A DNA stretch of 64,000 nucleotides, taken from Streptomyces yatensis. Its GTDB lineage: Bacteria; Actinomycetota; Actinomycetes; Streptomycetales; Streptomycetaceae. Under the pieces are notes generated by a model, which was not told the DNA's origin, searched no databases, and saw nothing but the letters and a program-made list of their open reading frames with translations. Position numbers and translations under genes: made by a program. The DNA is taken from assembly GCF_018069625.1 (NCBI RefSeq), contig NZ_CP072941.1:4340001-4404000 (forward strand). The letters run 5' to 3'. Of this stretch, positions 1 through 8,476 are shown piece by piece; the stretch's first letter is position 1, and each line of letters opens with the position of its first letter.

Positions 1-1081
1 TCAGCAGGCCGCCCGCGGCGACGAACGGGACCATGTAACTGACGCCCGTCATCAGCCACTTGCGCAGTCGGGTGCCGAAGCCGTCACCGGCGGGACCGTC
101 CTCGTCCATCGGCGCCGAGCCCCCCGCCGCGCCGTCGGCCGGTGCGCCGATCTCGCCACGTGCGGCCTTCCCGCGCGCCTCGGCGATGAGTTCGGCGGGG
201 CGGTTGATGCCCGCCTTCACTCCGACGTCCACCGTCGGCTTGCCCGCGAAGCGGGCCTTGTCCCGGACCTCCACATCGTGCGCGAAGATCACCGCGTCGG
301 CGGCGGCGATGGTGGCCGCGGGGAGCTTGTCGAATCCGGCCGAGCCCTGGGTCTCGACCACCAGCTCGACCCCGGCCTCGCGACCGGCGTTCTCCAGCGA
401 CTCGGCGGCCATATAGGTGTGGGCGATACCGGTCGGGCAGGACGTGACGGCAACGATCCGGAAGGGGGGCACCGGCTCCGAGGCGGCGGCCTCAGCGGCG
501 GCAGGCTCAGCGGCGGCGGGCTCAGCGGCCGCATGCTCAGCCGTCGCGGCGGGCTCACCCGTCGCGGCGGGCTGCTCGCCCCCCGATCGCTCAGCCCCCG
601 TTCCCGCGGGTCCCGTCGCCTCGGCGGCGGGTGCGCTCTGCTCCTCGCCGCGGATCAGGGCGGCCACCCGTTCGGGCCGGTCGGCCGAGCGCAGCGCATC
701 GGTGAAGTCGGCGTTCATCAGCTGCCGCGCCAGGCTCGACAGGATCGTCAGATGGTCGCTGTCCGCGCCCGCCGGAGCCGCGATCAGGAAGATCAGATCG
801 GCCGGGCCGTCCGCCGCGCCGAAGTCGATCCGGGCCGTGCTGCGCCCGAAGGCCAGGGTCGGCTCGGTGACATGTGCGCTGCGGCAGTGGGGTATGCCGA
901 TGCCGCCGTCCAGGCCGGTCGGCATCTGCTCCTCGCGCGCGGCCACATCGGCGAGAAAGCCGTCGAGGTCGGTGACGCGACCGGCCGCGACCATGCGTTC
1001 GGCGAGCGACCGGGCGGCGGCTTCCTTGGTGTCGGCGGACAGGTCAAGGTCGACCAGATCCGCGGTGATCAGCTCACTCAT
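1..1081 (-). CDS. fruA: PTS fructose transporter subunit IIABC (partial, N-terminal part)
   Basis: This is the fructose-specific phosphotransferase permease, which takes up fructose and phosphorylates it to fructose 1-phosphate at the membrane. Reading leftwards from the ATG at 1081, the first ~145 residues form a IIA domain, with the active-site histidine expected in the GIPHCR segment. An Ala/Glu/Pro-rich linker encoded by short GCC/TCA repeats (about 470-600) follows. A IIB domain comes next, with the phospho-cysteine in VTSCPTGIAHT near 430-450. The frame then enters the first membrane segments of IIC (MTGVSYMVPF) and runs off the window edge, so no stop codon is seen. It lies 85 bp downstream of fruK on the same strand, which fits a fruR-fruK-fruA operon. 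The fused IIABC order is the usual actinobacterial form. Confidence 0.93.
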   Translation of the reverse strand, partial: MSELITADLVDLDLSADTKEAAARSLAERMVAAGRVTDLDGFLADVAAREEQMPTGLDGGIGIPHCRSAHVTEPTLAFGRSTARIDFGAADGPADLIFLIAAPAGADSDHLTILSSLARQLMNADFTDALRSADRPERVAALIRGEEQSAPAAEATGPAGTGAERSGGEQPAATGEPAATAEHAAAEPAAAEPAAAEAAASEPVPPFRIVAVTSCPTGIAHTYMAAESLENAGREAGVELVVETQGSAGFDKLPAATIAAADAVIFAHDVEVRDKARFAGKPTVDVGVKAGINRPAELIAEARGKAARGEIGAPADGAAGGSAPMDEDGPAGDGFGTRLRKWLMTGVSYMVPFVAAGGLL

Positions 1082-1166
1082 CTCGCGGCTCCCTTGTGTG
1101 CGGTGCCGCCCTGGGGGAGGCGGGCGGACGGAGTGGGGATTGGGGGGTGGGAGTGGGGTCGGCCGG

Positions 1167-2111
1167 TCACGCGGGCTCCTTGAGCACACGGTCCAGCGGA
1201 ATATCCGCCGTCATGACGACGGCGGACGGATCGAGGTCGGCCGGGGTCGGCATGGCGCTGCCCGGCAGTTGCACCGCGGCCGCTCCGTGGGCCACGGCCG
1301 AGGCGAGCGCGGCGGGCCCGGAGCCGCCCGCCGCGAGGAATCCGGCGAGCGAGGCGTCGCCCGCGCCGACGTTGCTGCGCACGGCGGCGACCCGCGCGGT
1401 GCCGAAGTAGGCGCCCGTCTCGTCGACCAGCAGCTGACCGTCGGCGCCCAGGCTGGCCAGCACGGCGCGGGCACCGAGCCCCCGCAGCTCCTCGGCCGCC
1501 TTGACCGCCTCGCCCACGGTGGCCAGCGGACGGCCCACGGCCTGGGCCAGTTCCTCGGCGTTGGGCTTCACCACATCGGGACGCTCACGCAGGGCTGCGG
1601 TCAGCGAGGGGCCGGAGGTGTCCAGGGCGATCCGGGCGCCCGCCCGGTGGGCCCGCGCCACCAGCTCGGCGTACCACTCGGGCGCGAGCCCCCGGGGCAG
1701 GCTGCCGCAGCAGGCGATCCAGTCGGCGCTCTCGGCGCTCGTCCGGACGGCCTCCAGCACCGCTTCGGCCTCGGCGTCGCTCAGCTCGGGCCCGCCCGCG
1801 TTGAGCTTGGTGAGGGTGCCGTCCGGTTCGGCCACGGAGATGTTGACCCGGGTCGAGCCCGCCACGGGCACACCCGCCGCCTCGATACCCAGCTCCCCCA
1901 GCAGCCGTGCGAGCAGCGCACCCTCCGGTCCGCCGAGCGGCAGCACGGCCACCGTGCGATGCCCCGCGGCGGCCACGGCGCGCGAGACATTGACGCCCTT
2001 GCCACCGGGGTCGACCCGGTCGGCCGTGGCCCGCAGCACGGCGCCGCGCTCCAGCGCGGGGATCTCGTACGTACGGTCCAGGCTGGGATTGGGGGTGACG
2101 GTGAGAATCAT
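1167..2111 (-). CDS. fruK: 1-phosphofructokinase
   Basis: This enzyme phosphorylates fructose 1-phosphate to fructose 1,6-bisphosphate and so follows directly on FruA. The 314-aa product has the PfkB/ribokinase signatures: an N-terminal TPNPSLD and GGKGVNVSRA glycine-rich substrate loop, NVGAGDASLAGF near the C-terminus with the catalytic aspartate in the GAGD motif, and the VKPNAEE segment common to tagatose/fructose kinases. The frame is open further upstream, but the ATG at 2111 is preferred. It overlaps the stop of the upstream regulator by four bases (ATGA) and gives the normal family length. That overlap suggests translational coupling with fruR. Confidence 0.95.
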   Translation of the reverse strand: MILTVTPNPSLDRTYEIPALERGAVLRATADRVDPGGKGVNVSRAVAAAGHRTVAVLPLGGPEGALLARLLGELGIEAAGVPVAGSTRVNISVAEPDGTLTKLNAGGPELSDAEAEAVLEAVRTSAESADWIACCGSLPRGLAPEWYAELVARAHRAGARIALDTSGPSLTAALRERPDVVKPNAEELAQAVGRPLATVGEAVKAAEELRGLGARAVLASLGADGQLLVDETGAYFGTARVAAVRSNVGAGDASLAGFLAAGGSGPAALASAVAHGAAAVQLPGSAMPTPADLDPSAVVMTADIPLDRVLKEPA

Positions 2112-2869
2112 GCGCGTGCCACTTCCGTGCCCCGACGCTCGATGGCCAGGGCGTCCTGCGGGCTGAGCCCGGTGTCCGTGATGAGCAGATCGACATCGTC
2201 CAGGCCGCCGAACCGGGCGAAGTGCTCCCGGCCGAACTTGGCGGAGTCCGCGAGCAGCACCACCCGCCGGGCCGCCGCGATCATGGCGCCCTTGACGGCG
2301 CCCTCCGCGAGATCGGGTGTGGTGAGCCCACCGTCCAGCGAGAAGCCGTTGGTGGCGAGGAAGACCACATCGGCCTTGATCTCGCCGTAGCCGCGCAGCG
2401 CCCATGCGTCCACGGCGGCCCGGGTGCGGTGGCGGACCCGTCCGCCGACGAGGTGCAGCGCGATACCGGGGTGGTCGGCGAGGCGGGCGGCGACCGGCAG
2501 GGCGTGGGTGACGACGGTGAGGTTGGCCTCCAGCGGGAGGGCGGCGGCGAACCGGGCCGCCGTCGAGCCCGCGTCGATGATCACGCTGCCGTCGGACGGC
2601 AGTTCGGCGATGGCGGCCCGCGCGATGCGGTCCTTCTGATCGGCGGCGGTGGACTCGCGCTCGGCGAGATCGGGCTCGAAGTCCAGACGGCCGGCCGGGA
2701 TGGCGCCCCCGTGCACACGGCGGACGAGCCCCGCCCGGTCGAGGGTGCGCAGATCACGCCGCACGGTCTCGGCGGTGACCTGGAACTCCTCGGCGAGGGA
2801 CAGGACATCCACCCGCCCGCTTTCACGGGCGAGCCGGAGAATCTCCTGCTGACGCTCCGGTGCGTACAT
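2108..2869 (-). CDS. fruR: DeoR-family transcriptional repressor of the fructose operon
   Basis: A 253-aa DeoR/GlpR regulator. The N-terminal winged helix (residues ~5-60) contains the family signature VTAETVRRDLRTL followed by RVHGGAIP. The C-terminal half is the sugar-phosphate-binding DeoRC domain (DAGSTAARFAAAL, LATNGFSLDGGLTTPD). It is the first gene of the fru operon and overlaps fruK by four bases. In relatives such regulators repress fru genes until fructose 1-phosphate binds, and autoregulation from the upstream gap is inferred here. The ATG at 2869 has a GGAAGGGA ribosome-binding site. Confidence 0.92.
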   Translation of the reverse strand: MYAPERQQEILRLARESGRVDVLSLAEEFQVTAETVRRDLRTLDRAGLVRRVHGGAIPAGRLDFEPDLAERESTAADQKDRIARAAIAELPSDGSVIIDAGSTAARFAAALPLEANLTVVTHALPVAARLADHPGIALHLVGGRVRHRTRAAVDAWALRGYGEIKADVVFLATNGFSLDGGLTTPDLAEGAVKGAMIAAARRVVLLADSAKFGREHFARFGGLDDVDLLITDTGLSPQDALAIERRGTEVARA

Positions 2870-3209
2870 GTGGGTTTACGTCCCTTCCATGCCCGAACCT
2901 GTGATTTCGCGGCCAGATTACGTGGGCGATGCCGGAAAGTAAACAGACTCGGGCACGAAACGAACTCGACCGGGCATGGGCAGATCGCGAACGCTCAGCG
3001 ACCTCTGCCCCCGAGCTCCCGCCCCACGCACGCCCCACGCATCGCCCCACGCATCGCCGCAGCGCATCGCCACAGCGCACCGTCCGTATCCCGCCGGACT
3101 TCCGCGACCCGCCCGGCCAGGATCGAGTCATGTCCCCCTCATCGGGAGGGACCACCGCACAGCGGAATTTCCTCGCATGAAGCAGATACATGGCATACAG
3201 GGAGAAGAC
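2870..3209. other. Intergenic region between divergent fruR and SDR gene
   Basis: A 340-bp gap that must hold the fru promoter (leftward) and the SDR promoter (rightward). A cluster of short direct repeats built on CCCACGCATCGC lies around 3030-3080. I see no convincing open frame of its own and no clear perfect palindrome that I could assign to FruR. Confidence 0.5.
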
Positions 3210-3947
3210 ATGACACTCGACGGCAAGGCGGCCCTGGTCACCGGCGGCAGCCGGGGCATCGGCGAGGCCGTGGCGATCCGGCTCGCCGAGGACGGCGCCG
3301 ATGTCGCCCTGACCTACCACAGCCAGGCCGACCGCGCGGCGGACGTCGTCGACCGGATCAAGGCGCTCGGCCGACGGGCCTGGGCGGTGCGGGTCGACGG
3401 CGCGGACGCGCAGGAGGTGCGCGCCGCCGTGGACGGGGCCGCCGCCGAGTTCGGCCGACTGGACATCCTGGTCAACAACGCGGGCGTCGGCGTCCTCGGC
3501 TCCCTCGCCGAGATGTCGCTGGACGATGTGGACCGGATCCTCGCCGTGAACGTCCGGGCGCCGTTCCTCCTGGCGCAGGCGGCCGCCGCGCGGATGACCG
3601 ACGGCGGGCGGATCATCAACATCGGCAGCTGCATGGCCGAGCGCGTCGCCTTCCCCGGCGGCAGCCTCTACGCGACCAGCAAGACCGCGCTCAACGGGCT
3701 CACCAAGGCCCTGGCCCGAGAGCTCGGCCCGCGCGGGATCACGGCCAACCTGGTCCACCCCGGCCCGGTGGACACCGATATGAACCCGGCGGACGGCGAG
3801 AGCGCCGCGCTCCAGAGCGGCTTCACCGCACTCGGCCGCTACGGCCGTCCCACGGAGATCGCGGCGACCGTGGCCCATATCGCGAGCGACAGCGGCCGCT
3901 ACATCACCGGGGCGTCGATCGCCGTGGACGGCGGCTTCGCCGTCTGA
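3210..3947 (+). CDS. SDR family NAD(P)-dependent oxidoreductase
   Basis: A 245-aa classical short-chain dehydrogenase. Visible signatures are the cofactor glycine motif TGGSRGIG near residue 12, NNAG around residue 88, the catalytic serine followed by YATSK (Tyr-x-x-x-Lys) near 150, and the C-terminal ITGASIAVDGG typical of FabG-like enzymes. The substrate cannot be told from sequence. The ATG at 3210 is chosen because GGAGAAG sits just upstream and the protein then starts at the usual MTLDGKAALVTGG. A second in-frame ATG at 3178 is possible but would add a non-conserved extension. The gene ends at a strong terminator shared with hrdD. Confidence 0.9.
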   Translation: MTLDGKAALVTGGSRGIGEAVAIRLAEDGADVALTYHSQADRAADVVDRIKALGRRAWAVRVDGADAQEVRAAVDGAAAEFGRLDILVNNAGVGVLGSLAEMSLDDVDRILAVNVRAPFLLAQAAAARMTDGGRIINIGSCMAERVAFPGGSLYATSKTALNGLTKALARELGPRGITANLVHPGPVDTDMNPADGESAALQSGFTALGRYGRPTEIAATVAHIASDSGRYITGASIAVDGGFAV

Positions 3948-3966
3948 CCGCCCCATCCGGACCGCA

Positions 3967-4066
3967 CCCGGACACAAGCAAGCACCCGGACACAAGGCCC
4001 CCGGCTACAAGCGGGCCACCGGGCACAAGCGAACCCCCGGACACAACCGAGTCTCCGGGCACAAGC
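3967..4066. repeat. Degenerate ~18-bp direct repeats
   Basis: Six imperfect copies of a unit containing CCGGACACAAG or CCGGGCACAAG follow each other at ~18-bp spacing (one step is 15 bp). They lie between the SDR stop and the terminator. They are not part of a credible gene and resemble the other GC-rich minisatellites of this window. Confidence 0.7.
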
Positions 4067-4100
4067 GAGCCCCGGCGCCAGGGGGGAGGCGCCGGGGCTC
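4067..4100. terminator. Bidirectional terminator between SDR gene and hrdD
   Basis: A perfect 13-bp stem (GAGCCCCGGCGCC paired with GGCGCCGGGGCTC) with an 8-nt loop. It sits between two convergent genes and can serve both. There is no T-tract, as usual for Streptomyces. Confidence 0.85.
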
Positions 4101-4154
4101 GGTCCATGGGTGAGAGGGGGTCTGGTGGCGGCTGGAGTCTGCTGTCCCGAGAAC

Positions 4155-5159
4155 TCAAGCCGCTGCGTCGAAACCGGTCTGGCGGGCCATCTTCTTCAGC
4201 TCAAGCAAGGCATGCTTCTCGATCTGGCGGATGCGCTCACGCGTGAGGCCATGCTGCTTGCCGACCTCGGTCAGGGTGCGCTCCCGGCCGTCGTCGATGC
4301 CGTACCGCGCCTTGATGATGGAGGCGGTGCGGTCGTCGAGGCGGCCGATCAGGTCCTCCAGCTCCTCGCTGCGCAGCAGCGTCATCACCGACTGCTCGGG
4401 CGAGACGGCCGAGGTGTCCTCCAGCAGATCGCCGAACTGGGTCTCCCCTTCGTCGTCGACCGACATGTTCAGACTGACCGGGTCGCGGGCCCAGTCGAGC
4501 ACATCCGAGACCCGCTCCATCGTGGAGCCGAGCTCCTCGGCGATCTCGGCGTGCTCCGGCTCACGGCCGTGCTCACGGTTGAACTCCCGCTGCACCCGGC
4601 GGATCCGGCCGAGCTCCTCGACCAGGTGGACGGGCAGCCGGATCGTACGGGACTGGTCCGCGATCGAGCGCGTGATGGCCTGACGGATCCACCACGTGGC
4701 ATAGGTCGAGAACTTGAATCCCTTGGTGTAGTCGAACTTCTCCACCGCGCGCACCAGGCCCGCGTTGCCCTCCTGGATCAGGTCGAGCAGGGGCAGCCCA
4801 CTGCGCGGATAGCGGCGCGCCACAGCCACGACGAGGCGCAGGTTGGAGCGGATGAAGATGTCCTTGGCGCGGGCACCTTCGGCGGCTATCGCCTCCAGCT
4901 CCTCGCGGCTCGCACCTGCGGCAGGGGCCTCCTCAACCTCGCCGTCCAGGATCTGCTGGGCATACACCCCCGCTTCGATGGACTGGGACAGCTCGACCTC
5001 CTTCGCCGCGTCCAGCAGCGGGGTACGAGCGATCTCGTCGAGATACATGCCGACCAGGTCGCGATCGGCGATCTCCCCGCCTGAGGCGCGAACGCTGTTG
5101 GCCCCATCAGCGCCACCAGCGGCGGCGGACTGATTACGGGCGACGGCACGGGTTGCCAT
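4155..5159 (-). CDS. hrdD: RNA polymerase principal-like sigma factor HrdD
   Basis: A 334-aa group 1/2 sigma-70 protein. Region 1.2 (DLVGMYLDEIARTPLL), region 2 (NLRLVVAVARRY, the -10-binding FKFSTYATWWIRQAI), region 3 (LPVHLVEELGRI) and the region 4.2 helix-turn-helix (LTRERIRQIEKHAL) are all complete. It lacks the long N-terminal extension of HrdB, and its start MATRAVAR and length match HrdD of Streptomyces. HrdD is a non-essential principal-like sigma factor. The ATG at 5159 has an AAGGGAG ribosome-binding site. Transcription is expected from the sigma-R-type promoter at 5236-5263. Confidence 0.93.
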   Translation of the reverse strand: MATRAVARNQSAAAGGADGANSVRASGGEIADRDLVGMYLDEIARTPLLDAAKEVELSQSIEAGVYAQQILDGEVEEAPAAGASREELEAIAAEGARAKDIFIRSNLRLVVAVARRYPRSGLPLLDLIQEGNAGLVRAVEKFDYTKGFKFSTYATWWIRQAITRSIADQSRTIRLPVHLVEELGRIRRVQREFNREHGREPEHAEIAEELGSTMERVSDVLDWARDPVSLNMSVDDEGETQFGDLLEDTSAVSPEQSVMTLLRSEELEDLIGRLDDRTASIIKARYGIDDGRERTLTEVGKQHGLTRERIRQIEKHALLELKKMARQTGFDAAA

Positions 5160-5235
5160 GCGTGCTCCCTTACAGATGGATCGGGCGCGGACTATGGACG
5201 GACTCTCCGGTGTCGGGTGCCCCGTCCGAAGGAAA

Positions 5236-5263
5236 CAACGACTGGAATCAGGACAGAATTCCC
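5236..5263 (-). promoter_or_regulatory. Sigma-R (disulfide-stress) promoter of hrdD
   Basis: Read on the minus strand, GGGAAT is followed after exactly 18 bases by GTTG. This matches the SigR consensus GGGAAT-N18-GTT of Streptomyces. It lies ~75 bp upstream of the hrdD start codon in the right orientation. HrdD is a known member of the SigR regulon, so sequence and prior knowledge agree. I see nothing else in the rest of the 5160-5531 gap. Confidence 0.82.
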
Positions 5264-5531
5264 ATCAGGCCCCCACCTTTTTACGATCATGCAGTATCCT
5301 GTCCACCCACACGGGGCTCAGCGCACTGCCGAAGCGGCGGGAAGCGCAGGTCAGACCCCCTGTACCACCGTCTTTCACGGCTTTCCCGCCCGTCTCTCAT
5401 CTGTCAAGACGAATCTCGCGGGCTCTCGGTTGCCCGGATGGCCCATCGCGCCGGGTTGCCCTGCCCTCCGCATGGGTGTGCGCTGGAAAGTGACAGGTCA
5501 GGGCGGGGACGCGGCGACGAGGAGGTTCGTC

Positions 5532-5948
5532 ATGAATGCCCCCACAGTCCCGGTGAGCCACCGCCACCATCCGCGGCTCCAGCTCCCGCTGCACCCCTCC
5601 GCCTCCTGGGGCATCCCCGTCGTTCTGGCGGTGCTCTTCGGCGGCTGGGTGATGTTCGTGGACCACAATCAGGGTTCCACCATCCCCGCGTCCGCCGTCC
5701 TCGGCGTGGTGTCGGCGGTGGTGGTCGGGGTGCTCTGCTACGCCCTCGGCAGGATGACGCCGGGCCTGATGCCGGAGATCCGGGCCGTGCTCTATGGGAC
5801 ACTCCTCGGCTGTGCGCTCGGCTTTCTGCACGCCGTGAGCGGAGGCTCGGTGTACCGGTCCGCGGGGATCGGGCTCGGGGCGGGGCTCGCGATGATCGGC
5901 ATCGCGTTCTACATCTTCCACGTACGCGAGGAGCGCCCCCCGCAGTAG
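5532..5948 (+). CDS. Small four-helix membrane protein, function unknown
   Basis: A 138-aa protein with four predicted membrane segments: about residues 20-38 (WGIPVVLAVLFGGWVMF), 48-72, 80-98 and 103-125. Its short N-terminus is His/Pro-rich. I recognise no catalytic motif. The ATG at 5532 is picked because a perfect GAGGAGG ribosome-binding site lies seven bases upstream. Longer in-frame extensions have no such signal and would overlap the hrdD promoter. It is a single gene, divergent from hrdD. Confidence 0.75.
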   Translation: MNAPTVPVSHRHHPRLQLPLHPSASWGIPVVLAVLFGGWVMFVDHNQGSTIPASAVLGVVSAVVVGVLCYALGRMTPGLMPEIRAVLYGTLLGCALGFLHAVSGGSVYRSAGIGLGAGLAMIGIAFYIFHVREERPPQ

Positions 5949-6114
5949 CCCGGCGGCAGCCCGCTGGCCCGCCCCGGCCCGCCGTAGCGCCCGCCCCGGG
6001 CCTCCGGCCGAGGCCCCCCGGCCCCCGCCCCGGCCCCGGCTTAGGTCGTTGGTCCCCGCACGCTTCCGTCCCCGGCCCGATTCGGGGCCGCCCCGCCCTC
6101 CCTAGCGTGAGCCC

Positions 6115-7230
6115 ATGACAGACGACACGAGTGGAACCCTCGACGAAGCCCTCGAGCGACTGCACACCTCCGGCCCCGAGCGCGAGGGTTGGCTGAGCAA
6201 TCACGCGCCGATGGCCGTGGAGGCGCTGGTGCGTCACGGCCAGGGGCGCACCGTGCACCGGTGGCTGGACCGCTATCGCGACAAGCTCGAGGAGATGCCG
6301 GACTCGTACGCCCGGATCACCGAGGAGAACTGGCACGAGGCGCTCGGCGATCCGCGCCGTCTCGCCGACTGGCCCGCCTACTTCGACCGGGAGCTCGCCG
6401 ACCGCCCCTGGCGGGACGTGCTCGCCGTGTGGTGGCCACGACTGCTGCCGGGCATCGCGGGCGGCGCGACGCATCCGGTGATCCGGGTCGGCCACGCCGT
6501 ACGGGCCCTTCTGGACGACCCGGGCACGCCGACCGCTCCCCGCACCGCCGAACTGGCCCACGCCCTCGGCTACTGGGCCGCCCGGCACGCCCCGCTGCCG
6601 CCCCTCCGGCAGCAGCCGGGCCCCGCCTCGGGGTCGGCGGCCGACGCACTGGCCGCCGTGGAACCGGTCGCCGACCAGAGCGGTGGCATCCGGGCGCGGC
6701 TGGCCCGGCTCACCGCCTTCCCCACCTGGCCGCCCACCCGGCCGCTCGATCAGCCGCCCGTCTCACAGCCCACCGGCCGGACGACCGCCCCCGACGCCCC
6801 CGACGCCGCCGACTTGGCGGAGGAGGCGCGCCGGCGGCTGACCGAACTCGTACGGGCCGCGACCCATCGCTACGCCACCCACGGCCACGGCTCACCGGTC
6901 ATGCTGGTCCACGCCGCCACCGCGCCCAACGCCGTACTGCGCGTCCTGCCCGCGCTGCCGCGGGAGTTGTGGGCGCCGAGTCTGGACGCGGCTTGGGCGG
7001 CGAGCGCCGCGGTCACGGCGGTGTACGCGCCGCGGGAGCCGCTCCCGGCCGACCGGCTGCCGTCCGCGGCCGGCGTCACCCCCGAGGAGGTCTTCGCCCG
7101 CGCCGCCGCGCACGGCGACGAGCACGCCATCAAGCTCACCGACACCGCCCTCGACGTCGCCCAGGGCCCGGACGCCCTGGCCCTGGCCGCGGCACTGCAC
7201 GCCTGCGCGATGATCGACCCGGCACTCTGA
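6115..7230 (+). CDS. Questin oxidase-like protein (DUF4243 family)
   Basis: A 371-aa protein resembling the questin oxidase (DUF4243) family, with LSNHAPMAVEALVRHG near the N-terminus, a central WWPRLLPGIAGGATHPVIRVGHAVRAL and the C-terminal DTALDVAQGPDALALAAALHACAMI. Fungal relatives perform Baeyer-Villiger-type ring opening of the anthraquinone questin. Bacterial members are mostly uncharacterised, so the substrate here is unknown. The conserved histidines in NHAP, ATHPVIR, VHAATA and HGDEHAIKLTDT are likely functional. No signal peptide is seen. A 19-bp tandem repeat begins 20 bp after the stop codon. Confidence 0.75.
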   Translation: MTDDTSGTLDEALERLHTSGPEREGWLSNHAPMAVEALVRHGQGRTVHRWLDRYRDKLEEMPDSYARITEENWHEALGDPRRLADWPAYFDRELADRPWRDVLAVWWPRLLPGIAGGATHPVIRVGHAVRALLDDPGTPTAPRTAELAHALGYWAARHAPLPPLRQQPGPASGSAADALAAVEPVADQSGGIRARLARLTAFPTWPPTRPLDQPPVSQPTGRTTAPDAPDAADLAEEARRRLTELVRAATHRYATHGHGSPVMLVHAATAPNAVLRVLPALPRELWAPSLDAAWAASAAVTAVYAPREPLPADRLPSAAGVTPEEVFARAAAHGDEHAIKLTDTALDVAQGPDALALAAALHACAMIDPAL

Positions 7231-7250
7231 GGCGGGCACGAGCCGGGTCC

Positions 7251-7530
7251 GTACCCGACGAGCCCGTCCGTACCCGACGAGCCCGCTCGTACCCGACGAG
7301 CCCGTCCGTACCCGACGAGCCCGTCCGTACCCGACGAGCCCATCCGTACCCGACGAGCCCATCCGTACCCGACGAGCCCATCCGTACCCGGCGAGCCCGC
7401 TCGTACCCGACGAGCCCGTCCGTACCCGACGAGCCCGTCCGTACCCGACGAGCCCGTCCGTACCCGACGAGCCCGCTCGTACCCGACGAGCCCGCTCGTA
7501 CCCGACGAGCCCGTCCGTACCCGCTCGGGC
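7251..7530. repeat. 19-bp tandem repeat (about 15 copies)
   Basis: GTACCCGACGAGCCCGTCC and close variants (GCTC or CATC in place of GTCC) begin at 7251, 7270, 7289 and every 19 bp to about 7517. The last copy decays into CGCTCGGGC. Because 19 is not a multiple of three, the apparent repeats in every reading frame are by-products and no protein should be called here. The array lies between the convergent questin-oxidase-like and dioxygenase genes. It has no obvious hairpin-terminator structure of its own. Confidence 0.92.
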
Positions 7531-7585
7531 CCACCCGGGCCGGTCCGTCCCCACCCCGACCCACCCCCTCACGGAGCCCCCCGGC

Positions 7586-8368
7586 TCACCCGAACTGCAG
7601 CGACCGCTTCGCCAACCCCATCCAGAAGCCGTCGATCACGCTCCGCTGGCTGCGCAACTCCGCCTCCGCCGCGCCCAGCGTGACGAACAACGGCGCGAAG
7701 TGTTCGGTGCGCGGGTGGGCGAGCCGTCCCGCCGGGGCGGTGTGCTCGAAGTCCAGCAGCGCGTCGATGTCCTGTGCGTCCAGGGCCCGTTGCCCCCAGT
7801 CGTCGAACTCGGTCGACCAACTGGGCGGCGTCGGGCCCGTCTGCCGCATCGCGGCCAGGTTGTGGGTGAAGAAGCCGCTGCCGACGATCAGGACGCCCTC
7901 GTCGCGCAGCGGCGCCAGCTTCCGCCCGATCTCCATCAGCTTCCGCGGGTCGAGGGTCGGCATCGAGACCTGCAGGACCGGGATGTCGGCCTCCGGATAC
8001 ATCTCGACCAGGGGCACATACGCCCCGTGGTCCAGCCCCCGCTCGGGGATGTCCTGGACCGGCGTACCCGCCGTGCGCAGCGTCTTGCGGATCCGCTCGG
8101 CGAGTTCCGGGGCGCCGGGCGCCGCGTACCGCACCTGGTAGTAGTGCTGAGGGAATCCCCAGAAGTCATAGACCAGCGGGACCTGTTGGGTGGCCCCGAT
8201 CGCCAGGGGCGCCTCCTCCCAGTGGGCGGAGATCATGAGAATGGCCTGGGGCCTGGGCAGGCCCGCGGCCCAGGCGGCGAGCTGTCCGGGCCAGATCGGA
8301 TCGTCGGCGAGTGGCGGAGCACCATGGCTGAGGTAGAGGGCGGGCATACGCCCGTCGAGCGCGGACAT
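7586..8368 (-). CDS. DODA-type extradiol aromatic ring-opening dioxygenase (LigB superfamily)
   Basis: A 260-aa protein of the class III extradiol dioxygenase/4,5-DOPA dioxygenase family. Metal-ligand motifs are visible: LSHGAPP near residue 14, ISAHWE near residue 47, LDHGAYVPL near 110 and SGFFTHNL near 160. The family cleaves catechol-type rings using non-haem Fe or Zn. The substrate is not predictable. The ATG at 8368 has a GAGGAG ribosome-binding site. It is divergent from a MarR regulator, with a palindrome in the gap, so control by that regulator is a reasonable inference. Confidence 0.88.
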   Translation of the reverse strand: MSALDGRMPALYLSHGAPPLADDPIWPGQLAAWAAGLPRPQAILMISAHWEEAPLAIGATQQVPLVYDFWGFPQHYYQVRYAAPGAPELAERIRKTLRTAGTPVQDIPERGLDHGAYVPLVEMYPEADIPVLQVSMPTLDPRKLMEIGRKLAPLRDEGVLIVGSGFFTHNLAAMRQTGPTPPSWSTEFDDWGQRALDAQDIDALLDFEHTAPAGRLAHPRTEHFAPLFVTLGAAEAELRSQRSVIDGFWMGLAKRSLQFG

Positions 8369-8434
8369 GAAGTCTCCTCGGCAGAGCCCGACAAGGTACT
8401 TGAAGTCTCAATCAAACAATCATCACTGTATCGC

Positions 8435-8460
8435 ACACTTGTTTAAAGTTCAAAAAGTGT
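8435..8460. promoter_or_regulatory. Imperfect palindrome, candidate MarR operator
   Basis: ACACTT and AAGTGT end a 26-bp AT-rich sequence in which 10 of 13 base pairs are complementary (inner TT..AA..TT..AA). It lies in the divergent gap between the DODA dioxygenase and the MarR gene, ending 16 bp before the MarR start. That is a typical position for autoregulation. Confidence 0.6.
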
Positions 8461-8476
8461 TCTCTAGAATGGACGC

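Noticed and set aside
417..2390. Long plus-strand frame of 657 codons through fruA/fruK
   Set aside because: It is the antisense shadow of the fructose operon; GC-rich third positions keep the opposite frame open and the translation has no domain.
6870..8141. Repeat proteins (VRTRRARSYPTSP- and VGYGRARRVRAGSSGTDG-like) across the 19-bp array on both strands
   Set aside because: The 19-bp unit reads through all frames with a 19-residue period; composition is artificial and the frames run into real genes.
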